Made by a program: the position numbers and the translations under genes
Shown here: positions 42,233 to 49,375 of the stretch, in pieces
How the letters are laid out: every line of letters starts with the position of its first letter
Position numbering within the stretch: the first letter of the stretch is position 1
Notes under the pieces: model-generated
Told to the model about the DNA's origin: nothing
Seen by the model: only the letters and a program-made list of their open reading frames with translations
Database searches by the model: none
Origin: Aliidiomarina minuta
Lineage (GTDB): Bacteria > Pseudomonadota > Gammaproteobacteria > Enterobacterales > Alteromonadaceae
Reading direction: 5' to 3'
Assembly (NCBI RefSeq): GCF_003987145.1
Contig: NZ_PIPL01000001.1
Coordinates: 1,364,001 to 1,428,000, forward strand
Length of the DNA stretch: 64,000 nucleotides

Positions 42233-43189
42233 TCATTCCAGTTGAGCTTTAGCTGCCGGCTCATCCGTTATCAGCCATTTATGCACCGCACTGGCCAGTT
42301 CGTCCGGGTGGAATTTGGCGATGAAATCATCCGCCCCCACCTTTTTCACCATCGCCTGGTTAAAAACACCGCTCAACGATGTATGCAGAATAACATGCAT
42401 ATTCTTTAAATCAGGATTTGCCTTAACCTCTGCGGTTAAGGTGTAGCCGTCCATCTCCGGCATTTCAATGTCAGAGACCATTAAAGGTACCTGAGTTGAA
42501 ATATCACCACCCACTTCTTCAGCTTTAGCTTTCAGCCAGTCGAGGGCTTCGCGACCATTTTTTACCAATTCAATAGTGACGCCGACGGAATTCAGTGCAC
42601 GCTTAACCTGATTACGGGCTACAGTTGAGTCATCTGCCACCAGGATAGTCATCTCTTCCAGACTGCGTCCTTCTTTGCTCTGTTCGCGCACCGCTTCACT
42701 GACTTCAGCATTAATCGGGGTAATTTCGTCGAGAATTTTTTCAACATCCAGAATTTCGACTAATTCGTCTTCAATTTCAGTCACTGCTGTCAGGTAACTG
42801 TAACGACCTGCACCTTTAGGAGGTGGCAACACCGCTTCCCAGTTGATGTTAACAATGCGCTCAACACCTTCCACCAGAAAGCCCTGCACCGAGCGATTGT
42901 ATTCAGCAATAATAATAAACCTATTTTTAATATCCTCGATAGGACGACCGCCGGTTGCCAGGCTCAGGTCAATAACCGAAACCGCCTGACCACGAATATG
43001 AGCGACCCCGCGCACAAAAGAATTACGTCGTGGCATAGCGGTTAACCGCGGACACTGCAGCACTTCACGGACTTTAAATACATTTATGCCAAAACGTTGG
43101 CGCCCATGTAAGCGAAACAGCAGCAACTCAAGACGGTTTTGTCCCACCAATTGAGTGCGTTGGTTCACTGAATCGAGAATACCTGCCAT
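42233..43189 (-). CDS. cheV: Chemotaxis coupling protein CheV
   Basis: CheV has an N-terminal CheW-like coupling domain (LLFRLHGRQRFGINVFKVRE and VRGVAHIRGQAVSVIDL) and a C-terminal receiver domain (LVADDSTVARNQVK, phospho-acceptor in MVSDIEMPEMDGYTL, and lysine near the end). It links receptors to CheA and is itself phosphorylated. 318 residues. Divergent from flgA. Confidence 0.96.
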   Translation of the reverse strand: MAGILDSVNQRTQLVGQNRLELLLFRLHGRQRFGINVFKVREVLQCPRLTAMPRRNSFVRGVAHIRGQAVSVIDLSLATGGRPIEDIKNRFIIIAEYNRSVQGFLVEGVERIVNINWEAVLPPPKGAGRYSYLTAVTEIEDELVEILDVEKILDEITPINAEVSEAVREQSKEGRSLEEMTILVADDSTVARNQVKRALNSVGVTIELVKNGREALDWLKAKAEEVGGDISTQVPLMVSDIEMPEMDGYTLTAEVKANPDLKNMHVILHTSLSGVFNQAMVKKVGADDFIAKFHPDELASAVHKWLITDEPAAKAQLE

Positions 43190-43232
43190 ATTTTACCCCG
43201 TTATGTGTTGCTACCGTTATAATGTCAATGCA

Positions 43233-43257
43233 GTGCCTTTAAGGCACAAGGTTTGCA
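43233..43257 (+). promoter_or_regulatory. Sigma-54-type promoter of flgA, overlapping a palindrome
   Basis: GGCACAAGGTTTGCAT: GG (43243-43244), ten bases, GC (43255-43256), about 120 bases before flgA. Its -24 box is half of the perfect palindrome GTGCCTTTAAGGCAC (43233-43247), so a -24-like box also faces cheV, but that side lacks a proper -12. Further flanking inverted TTGACATTAT copies lie at about 43218 and 43284. Confidence 0.7.
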
Positions 43258-43379
43258 TGAACATCAGCATATACGTCGAAACCTTGACATTATGTACCGT
43301 AGTTATACCTTTTTTTGCTGCGTCCGCCTAGTCAACATCAGACGAAAGCTATAAAAAAGCCTGGAGACCAACTCAGCTT

Positions 43380-44096
43380 ATGAATACTATTTTGATCCTG
43401 CGCACGGGCACTGCCGCACTTTTATCCAGTTTGCTTTTAACGCTGCCAGCTATAGCCGCCAACAATACTATTTACCAGCCAGAACGCATTGCTGAACTTG
43501 CTGAAGAGTTCGTTATCAACCAGCTTGCTTACGCATCTGACGATGACCGTATTGAAGTCAGTGCCAGTACGCTGGACCCCCGTATGGGAGCCCGCCAGTG
43601 CCAACAGCCATTGGACATCGAACTGGCTAATAACGCCGGTCTTGAGCGCCAGACTACCGTTATGATTGCCTGCCATGACCGTGACAACTGGCGTTTATAT
43701 ATTCCAGTCCGTATTCAGCACATGCGTGCTGTTGTTGTCTCAGCACGTCAGCTTTCTCCTGGTCAGGTTATCGGCAGCAGTGACTTAAAGATTAACTACA
43801 TTGATATAAATCAGTTGCGGGATGCTGCGTACACCGATACAGAAACCTTAATTGGATCTCAGGTCAAACGCCGCGTCGGCGCAAACCAGGCCATACAAGA
43901 GCGTCATACGTGCTTTGTCTGTCGCGGACAGGATGTTACAATAATATCCGGCAACGATGGGCTGCAAATACGTGCCTCTGGTGTCGCACGTAGCGACGGC
44001 CTGCTGGGTGACCGCATAACAGTGCGTAATAGCCGTTCGAATAAAGACGTTCAGGGTGTGGTTTCAGGCACTAACGAAGTTCGTGTAGGATTTTAA
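43380..44096 (+). CDS. flgA: Flagellar P-ring chaperone FlgA
   Basis: FlgA assists assembly of the FlgI P ring in the periplasm. It has a signal peptide (LLSSLLLTLPAIAANN) and a C-terminal SAF domain (AVVVSARQLSPGQVIGSSDL and NDGLQIRASGVARSDGLLGD, ending in VQGVVSGTNEVRVGF). 238 residues. It precedes flgM; the long leader carries a sigma-54-type promoter. Confidence 0.94.
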   Translation: MNTILILRTGTAALLSSLLLTLPAIAANNTIYQPERIAELAEEFVINQLAYASDDDRIEVSASTLDPRMGARQCQQPLDIELANNAGLERQTTVMIACHDRDNWRLYIPVRIQHMRAVVVSARQLSPGQVIGSSDLKINYIDINQLRDAAYTDTETLIGSQVKRRVGANQAIQERHTCFVCRGQDVTIISGNDGLQIRASGVARSDGLLGDRITVRNSRSNKDVQGVVSGTNEVRVGF

Positions 44097-44097
44097 T

Positions 44098-44124
44098 TAA
44101 AGTATTATCCCTCGTGGTCGATAC
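44098..44124 (+). promoter_or_regulatory. Sigma-28-type promoter of flgM-flgN
   Basis: TAAAGTAT (44098-44105), 11 bases, GTCGATAC (44117-44124). It begins two bases after the flgA stop and lies about 36 bases before flgM. FliA control of its own anti-sigma factor is a known feedback loop. Confidence 0.8.
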
Positions 44125-44159
44125 TCTAAGCGTAGGTTAAATTTTAAGGGGCAAATATC

Positions 44160-44483
44160 ATGGCTATTAACAACGTAAATTCAGGCCTTACCAATAATCA
44201 GGTAACGTCTAAACAAATGGATCAACAGCAATCACGTAGCACCCAGAGTCAACCGACTGTACAGGCGCCGCGTCAGGATGCTGTATCCTTAACTCCGCAA
44301 GCGCAGCAGTTAAGTTCATTACAGGCCCGTGCCGAAAACAACTCAGGTGTCGATGAGCAAAAAGTCGAGCGTATAAAGCAGGCTTTAGCTAATGGTGACT
44401 ACTCTATTAATGCAGAGCGCCTGGCCGCTAACATTGCTCACTTCGAAGCTGATATGTTCGGTAGCGGAGAACAGGACCTTTAA
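44160..44483 (+). CDS. flgM: Anti-sigma-28 factor FlgM
   Basis: FlgM binds FliA until the hook is complete, then is exported. The 107-residue protein has a disordered Gln/Ser-rich N-terminus and the family C-terminal FliA-binding helices (DAVSLTPQAQQLSSLQ, DEQKVERIKQALANGDYSIN and AERLAANIAHFE). Two bases before flgN. Promoters from both classes (sigma-54 via flgA, sigma-28 local) reach it. Confidence 0.95.
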   Translation: MAINNVNSGLTNNQVTSKQMDQQQSRSTQSQPTVQAPRQDAVSLTPQAQQLSSLQARAENNSGVDEQKVERIKQALANGDYSINAERLAANIAHFEADMFGSGEQDL

Positions 44484-44485
44484 AT

Positions 44486-44911
44486 ATGGTCGCCATGCTG
44501 GGTGAACTACTCGATCAACAGGCCGACCAGTTACAGCAGTTGATAGATTTACAAGCAGCGGAAAAAGAAGCTTTGATCAAGCGCGATGCCCCTGTGCTTG
44601 ATCAAATAACGGAAGACAAAGAAAAAATACTCAATACCATCCAGCAGGTTGATAAGTCTATCGCCGAACACCCGCAACATGACGCTATCAATCACCAGCC
44701 TGAATTACTTGAAAAACGAACCGCTATCCAGCAGTTGATGGACAAATGTCAGCTCAATAATGAGGTCAACGGACAAGTTGTACGCATGACCTTAGGTCGC
44801 ATCCAGGATCTTAAACAAACGCTTCAGGCGACCCAGAGCGGCACTACTATTACCTATACCGATAAAGGTAAAACCTACAGCGGACCTTCCGGAAAAAGCA
44901 TTAAAGCCTGA
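44486..44911 (+). CDS. flgN: Flagellar export chaperone FlgN
   Basis: FlgN is the cytoplasmic chaperone of FlgK and FlgL. The 141-residue protein is a helical coiled bundle rich in Gln (LGELLDQQADQLQQLIDLQ, AEKEALIKRDAPVLDQI), with a polar tail ending TYTDKGKTYSGPSGKSIKA. Position after flgM is standard. Confidence 0.92.
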   Translation: MVAMLGELLDQQADQLQQLIDLQAAEKEALIKRDAPVLDQITEDKEKILNTIQQVDKSIAEHPQHDAINHQPELLEKRTAIQQLMDKCQLNNEVNGQVVRMTLGRIQDLKQTLQATQSGTTITYTDKGKTYSGPSGKSIKA

Positions 44912-44937
44912 GACAGGCATTCTCCTGTATAAGACGA

Positions 44938-44975
44938 GAACAAGAAAAAGGGCCTGAAGGCCCTTTTTCTTGTTC
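44938..44975. terminator. Bidirectional terminator between flgN and flgP
   Basis: GAACAAGAAAAAGGGCC, loop TGA with flanking bases, and its mirror GGCCCTTTTTCTTGTTC. It serves convergent flgMN (plus) and flgP (minus). Confidence 0.93.
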
Positions 44976-44992
44976 CGTTATTACCCAACCGT

Positions 44993-45451
44993 TTAGTAAT
45001 ACATTATTTTTTGTACCCGGGTTGGTCGAGCGGTTGACACATACAACTGATGCACCTGCTCAAAATCCAGTTTAAGCTCGGTTGCATAATACTCGTCACC
45101 TACCGGGTAACTGCGAACCACCTCGGCTCCGCGGATTAAACCACTGACCTGTGTACGGAAACTATCGCTTTGCAGCATCATGTCCTGCACCCGCGTTTCA
45201 CCATTCAGTTGCACGCCCTGAACCTGCTCAACTAATTCCCGATAAGCTTCTAAACGTGAGGCTCGCATGGCCTGTAAGACCCGTTCCTGCTCACTGGCAC
45301 CGCGCTGCAAAGCCACCGGAGCATAACCGACCGCAGTAAGTTTCGGAAATTCATCCGGTTGCACCGTGCCATATTCGACATGCCGTTCCATTACACTGCT
45401 ACAGGCTGTGGTTAAAAACAAACCGCCCGCCAACATCAAATAACGCATCAT
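44993..45451 (-). CDS. flgP: Flagellar lipoprotein FlgP (LPP20 family)
   Basis: FlgP is an outer-membrane lipoprotein that, in Vibrio and Campylobacter, forms part of an extra disk/ring stabilising the polar motor. It has a signal peptide with lipobox LTTAC (MLAGGLFLTTACSS) and an LPP20 domain (GEQERV-like ASRLEAYRELVEQVQGVQL). I use the ATG at 45451 with AGGAG upstream (153 residues); the frame extends to 45532 but would put 27 residues before the signal peptide. A sigma-28-type promoter (45501-45527) faces it. The companion flgO is not present. Confidence 0.87.
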   Translation of the reverse strand: MMRYLMLAGGLFLTTACSSVMERHVEYGTVQPDEFPKLTAVGYAPVALQRGASEQERVLQAMRASRLEAYRELVEQVQGVQLNGETRVQDMMLQSDSFRTQVSGLIRGAEVVRSYPVGDEYYATELKLDFEQVHQLYVSTARPTRVQKIMYY

Positions 45452-45500
45452 ATCCCGACTCCTGTATCTGGTAAAAATTTCTTTATACCCTGTGATTATG

Positions 45501-45527
45501 CTATCGGCACAGATTCTGCATAGTTGA
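45501..45527 (-). promoter_or_regulatory. Possible sigma-28-type promoter of flgP
   Basis: Minus strand TCAACTAT (45527-45520), 11 bases, GCCGATAG (45508-45501). The -10 is strong, the -35 moderate. It physically overlaps the opposite-facing flgT sigma-54 element. Confidence 0.6.
45505..45521 (+). promoter_or_regulatory. Sigma-54-type promoter of flgT
   Basis: CGGCACAGATTCTGCAT: GG (45506-45507), ten bases, GC (45518-45519), 25 bases before the flgT start. Overlaps the flgP sigma-28-type element on the other strand. Confidence 0.75.
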
Positions 45528-45545
45528 GACAAATCTTAAGAGGAA

Positions 45546-46730
45546 TTGATGATGCGTACATTTTTTCCAGTATGGCTCAGCGCTGTTTTCCTAAGCGCCC
45601 TAATCAGCCTGCCGGTGAGTGCTGAATGGTATGAGAGCAAAGGCTGGGCTCCCATTATAAATAACAACGTGGATCAGGCAAGGGCCAGGGCTGTAGAAAG
45701 CGCCCTGCGGCAAAGCCTGGATTTTGCCGGAGGCTCGGTACACAGCGTAGAAGAAGTTGTCGATGGTGTGCTTACCGGCCAGCATATGCAATGGCAGACT
45801 CAGGGTTCCATTGAACATGCAGAACTAGTCCGGGAACGAGTCAACGGCCAGCGCATTGAAGTCACCCTGCGTGCCAACATACGGCAAAATCAGGATCAGT
45901 GTGCGGCAGCAAATTTCCGCAAAGGCCTGGTAGTCGTTCCTTTTGAGCTCAAACAAAGCGAACAGGCTCGCTATGGCGATGTCTGGGAGCTAGGCAACGC
46001 CACGTCACAACGTTTTTCACGCATGATTGGTCAACACAGTGGGCAATTTACGCTGGAGCATTCCGGCGGCCGTAAAATTGGTTTTAGCGAGATGCTGCAG
46101 CAGGACACTCCTCACCAGCTGGGCCAGTTTGCACGCCGTGTTGCACTGGAAAATGACAGCCAGTATGTGATTGCAGGCGTCTTTGACGATATCAGTACCG
46201 AACCCCGCGGCAACACCAACTGGACCTTCTGGAGCCAACCGAAAGAAAACCGCAACCTGGGTTTCACTATGTACTTGTTTGACGGTGCCAGTGGCGAACT
46301 CATTACCCGCGCCGGTATTCAGGAGTATCAGCACTGGGAGTTTGATTACAATGAAAAAGTCGACGTACATAGTCAGCGCTTCTGGCGCAGCGAGTATGGC
46401 GTAGTACTGGCACAGCGCTTACAGGATATAGTGCATGGGCTTGATGACAAGCTGCGTTGCCAACCTCTGAAGGGACGTGTGGTTGATGTCAGCAACGAAA
46501 ACATCCACATTAACTTAGGCACACGCAACGGCGTTGAATCCGGTCAGGAACTGAGTTTGTATCACCGCGGCAATTTCTTTGACAGCCAGGGCAATTACCG
46601 CGAGCAATGGGTGGTTAGCCCTTACCAGCTTGAAGTCACGGATGCGCAACTGCGCTCAGCTACCACCCGGGTTAAAGGTGGGGAGACCGGCACTAATATC
46701 CAGCAACACGACCGCGTCGTTATCCGCTAG
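45546..46730 (+). CDS. flgT: Flagellar H-ring protein FlgT
   Basis: FlgT builds the outer H ring of the sodium-driven polar motor and helps MotX/MotY assemble in Vibrio. It has a signal peptide (FLSALISLPVSAEWYESKG), then FlgT N-terminal (RAVESALRQSLDFAGGSV), middle (GLVVVPFELKQSEQARYGDV) and C-terminal domains (VVDVSNENIHINLGTRNGVE). 394 residues, close to Vibrio FlgT. Convergent with the exonuclease gene across the palindrome at 46753-46806. Confidence 0.92.
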   Translation: MMMRTFFPVWLSAVFLSALISLPVSAEWYESKGWAPIINNNVDQARARAVESALRQSLDFAGGSVHSVEEVVDGVLTGQHMQWQTQGSIEHAELVRERVNGQRIEVTLRANIRQNQDQCAAANFRKGLVVVPFELKQSEQARYGDVWELGNATSQRFSRMIGQHSGQFTLEHSGGRKIGFSEMLQQDTPHQLGQFARRVALENDSQYVIAGVFDDISTEPRGNTNWTFWSQPKENRNLGFTMYLFDGASGELITRAGIQEYQHWEFDYNEKVDVHSQRFWRSEYGVVLAQRLQDIVHGLDDKLRCQPLKGRVVDVSNENIHINLGTRNGVESGQELSLYHRGNFFDSQGNYREQWVVSPYQLEVTDAQLRSATTRVKGGETGTNIQQHDRVVIR

Positions 46731-46752
46731 GTGGAGAATAACGAGAATAACG

Positions 46753-46806
46753 GGGGTCAGAGCTAAAATTCACCACTTTAAAGTGGTGAATTTTAGCTCT
46801 GACCCC
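46753..46806. repeat. Third locus of the GGGGTCAGAG repeat: perfect 54-base palindrome
   Basis: Two inverted copies of the repeat meet directly, giving 27-base arms with no mismatch, then CGTTTTTT on the plus strand. Located between convergent flgT and the exonuclease gene, it could act as a Rho-independent terminator for flgT. The element is the same as at 12375-12572 and 35653-35839. Confidence 0.93.
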
Positions 46807-46820
46807 GTTTTTTAACCACT

Positions 46821-47456
46821 CTATTTAGCCAGTTGCAAGAGCTGGGCGGCGCTGGTTTTTTGGCTTCCTGTGGCCTGATAAACCTGCGCCAGGAAAAGTT
46901 CAGCACAGGCTACGGCGTCACTTAATGCATGATGTTGTTTGGTTTTTACCAGATCATAGCGCTCCCGACAGGCGGCCAGGGTTAACTCCCCTTTTTCCAG
47001 CCAGTCCTTTTGCCGTTGCAGTCGGCGCTGCTCAAATTTCAGGGTGTCAAAGACTGCCAGCGGGTTCGCCTTGATTCCATATTCGGCAAAAGACTTTTGT
47101 AAAAACTGCCAGTCAAAAGGAGCATGATGGGCCACCAGAATGGCGCCTTCCAGTTGCCTGGCCAGGCGTTTTAAAATACGCTCCAGCGGCTCCCCAGCTG
47201 CTATGTCTTTACTGGACAATTGATGAATGACCGCACTCTGGCTCAACAGGGTTGTGCTCTTAACAACACCATAGTCGGCCTCAAACAAACGAATCCGAGG
47301 TGGCTTCAGGGGCACCCAGCCAGCGGCCAGGATGGCATCGTTCGTAGGATCCAGGCCATTAGTTTCCAGATCCAGCGCTAGCCAGGGCACCTGCTGCCAG
47401 TCCTGCCGTAATAACTGCCAGCGTTGCCATTTATCCCGTATCAAACCAACCTTCAC
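46821..47456 (-). CDS. DnaQ-like 3'-5' exonuclease
   Basis: DEDDh-family exonuclease of 211 residues: ExoI motif LALDLETNGLDP, ExoII region AHHAPFDWQFLQKSF and ExoIII HHALSDAVACAELF, with the D, E, D, H and D residues in place. It is related to DNA polymerase III epsilon but is a stand-alone protein. The start is GTG at 47456, overlapping the previous stop by one base (TAGTG). This gene beside a DUF294 protein and an ActP-type symporter is a recurring neighbourhood in gammaproteobacteria; its biological role there is unknown. Confidence 0.88.
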   Translation of the reverse strand: MKVGLIRDKWQRWQLLRQDWQQVPWLALDLETNGLDPTNDAILAAGWVPLKPPRIRLFEADYGVVKSTTLLSQSAVIHQLSSKDIAAGEPLERILKRLARQLEGAILVAHHAPFDWQFLQKSFAEYGIKANPLAVFDTLKFEQRRLQRQKDWLEKGELTLAACRERYDLVKTKQHHALSDAVACAELFLAQVYQATGSQKTSAAQLLQLAK

Positions 47457-49297
47457 TACATACCTCTTCCGACTTTAAAAGCAATTCCCTGCTGTGCATC
47501 TTTAATGATGCGAAAAGCGGCTTTAAGCTGACGGCGCTCAAGGGTACTTAAAGTTTCCGGATCCACAGCATTGACCGGCTCAGTGGTGCCGCTGATACGC
47601 AACTGGTGAGTTAACCTCAATTGGGTCAGAAACTGCCAGGCCTCAAGCAGATTCTGATTGTCAGAGGCACTCAGCAAACGACTGTCACGCAAGGCCAGTA
47701 AACGAGCTGGCGTTGCTGGCATAGTCAGACCTTCCATAAGGCTATAAAGGCGTACAATGTCGTTGACTATAGCCACGCCCTGTTTTTTGATATCAATATA
47801 ATCACCGCCCTCTTCACTGGTCGTGCGCAAACGATTAAACAAACCCAGCGGCACATTCAACTCACCAATATGACGACCTATGTTACCCAGAAAAATATCC
47901 TGCTGGGCAATTTTGGCGACACCTTCTCTGTGTTTACGATACAGCGGCGTATTCCCGGCTATCAGGCGACTATCGAAAAAAATCATACTATGCAGAATGG
48001 CGTCAGGCGTGGGTGACTTAATCCATTTTAAAAACTGCTCGCGCCACTCCAGCGAGGTTCTGCGCCACTTTTCATTCATCGCCATAACGTCGCCTGGACA
48101 TAAACGAATGCCGCACTCGGCCAGACCGGTACAGACAAACTCGGCCATGCCCGCAAAATACTCGCGTTGAGTGGTATTAATATTATCGCTCAGTAACAGT
48201 CCGTTATCCTGATCAGAGCTCAGAGTCTGGTCTTCTCTGGCCTGCGAGCCAAACGCCATCCAGGCATAAGCGGTAGGCGCCGAGCCGTGCTCTTCCTCAT
48301 ACAAACGTATCAGTTTACGGGTCATGCCATCAGTAAGTGAAGCCAGTAACCGCCCAACCATACCGATATCTTTCACCCGCTTCGCAAAGGTGCGCAGATA
48401 ATCAGGCACTTTCTGCGCTTCTTCAATAAGCGCTTGCCGGTCTTTCGCTTTAAACAGCGCGTTCATCAGGAACACGGGCTCACTGCGTTGTTGTTGCATC
48501 AGGTCGGTCGTGGTGATCATACCCACCGGCGTATCGTTATCATCGAGTACCGGCAAGTGATGAATATTCGCATGATTCATAATGGTGAGTGCATCAAACA
48601 GACTTTGCCGTGCATAAACAAATTCCGGCATTTGCGTCATCACAGCAGCCACCGAGACATCATACGACACTCCCTTGGCAACCACCCGATTGCGCAGATC
48701 CCGATCCGTTAAAATACCCCGCAACTGACCTTCATCGACGACCAACAGACTGGACACCTTACTAGCTGACATTTTTTCCGCCGCCTGCTGAATACTGGTA
48801 TCACTGCCAATGGAAATAAGTTCACGGGCTATTACCTGACCTATGTCGCGCTCCGTCCAGTCCGGGGCGTCACCCTCGCTACGCTGCTCTGTCAGTAACC
48901 GCTGCTCCTGTGCCTGCATAAAGTAACGTTCAAATGACTTCGAGTAGCGCCGCAAATAATTGAAAGTTGCTTCGTCCCAGCTATACAGAATGCCATCGGC
49001 CAGCGCATCCAGTTTATTGCTGATAGTGCGCCCGGTCAGTAGCGATGGGAAACCAAACAAATCCCCAGTCTCCAGTCGCTCCAGATGTTTGCCTCTTTTA
49101 TCGATGAGATCAAAGGTTCCCGAGCGCACAAGATACAGCGCCGGGTGACCCTCTCGTAGTATCTGTTGCTGATTTTGCTGACTGACATACACCGCTTCTG
49201 CGTGATCCAGCGCGTATTCCAACTGACCGCCGTCCAGACTGTCAAAAGGCGGCGTCTGTTTCAGAAAATCGGCAATATCCTGTAAATCAATGGCCAT
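47456..49297 (-). CDS. cNMP-binding / CBS-pair / DUF294 nucleotidyltransferase-like protein
   Basis: A 613-residue cytosolic protein. Domains: N-terminal cyclic-nucleotide-binding fold (about 10-125; LREGHPALYLVRSGTFDLID); a CBS pair (about 150-275; VSSLLVVDEGQLRGILTDRD and HHLPVLDDNDTPVGMITTTD); a DUF294 nucleotidyltransferase-like domain with WMAFGSQAREDQTLSSDQDN (about 340-360), which carries the G-S and D-x-D-type residues; and the DUF294 C-terminal helical domain. Probably a signalling or nucleotidyl-transfer regulator associated with the symporter. A terminator hairpin lies against its start codon (49298-49332). Confidence 0.9.
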   Translation of the reverse strand: MAIDLQDIADFLKQTPPFDSLDGGQLEYALDHAEAVYVSQQNQQQILREGHPALYLVRSGTFDLIDKRGKHLERLETGDLFGFPSLLTGRTISNKLDALADGILYSWDEATFNYLRRYSKSFERYFMQAQEQRLLTEQRSEGDAPDWTERDIGQVIARELISIGSDTSIQQAAEKMSASKVSSLLVVDEGQLRGILTDRDLRNRVVAKGVSYDVSVAAVMTQMPEFVYARQSLFDALTIMNHANIHHLPVLDDNDTPVGMITTTDLMQQQRSEPVFLMNALFKAKDRQALIEEAQKVPDYLRTFAKRVKDIGMVGRLLASLTDGMTRKLIRLYEEEHGSAPTAYAWMAFGSQAREDQTLSSDQDNGLLLSDNINTTQREYFAGMAEFVCTGLAECGIRLCPGDVMAMNEKWRRTSLEWREQFLKWIKSPTPDAILHSMIFFDSRLIAGNTPLYRKHREGVAKIAQQDIFLGNIGRHIGELNVPLGLFNRLRTTSEEGGDYIDIKKQGVAIVNDIVRLYSLMEGLTMPATPARLLALRDSRLLSASDNQNLLEAWQFLTQLRLTHQLRISGTTEPVNAVDPETLSTLERRQLKAAFRIIKDAQQGIAFKVGRGM

Positions 49298-49332
49298 AAA
49301 AAATAAACCCCCGGGTTTAACACCCAGGGGTT
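49298..49332 (-). terminator. Terminator after the symporter gene, overlapping the DUF294 gene's ribosome-binding site
   Basis: Minus strand AACCCCTGGGT, loop GTTA, AACCCGGGGGTT, then TATTTTTT directly followed by the ATG at 49297. The 11-base-pair stem (one U-G pair) plus U tract is a standard terminator. GGGGG in its 3' arm is the only Shine-Dalgarno candidate for the next gene. Confidence 0.85.
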
Positions 49333-49375
49333 CCGTTTTGGTCAGAGTGCGTTACCTGGGCAACGCATTCCTGGG

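Noticed and set aside
43233..43247. Second sigma-54 promoter facing cheV
   Set aside because: The -24 box is good, but ten bases after GG the minus strand reads AC rather than GC.
46017..46370. 117-residue minus-strand frame inside flgT
   Set aside because: Antisense to a well-supported gene, with no domain or ribosome-binding site.
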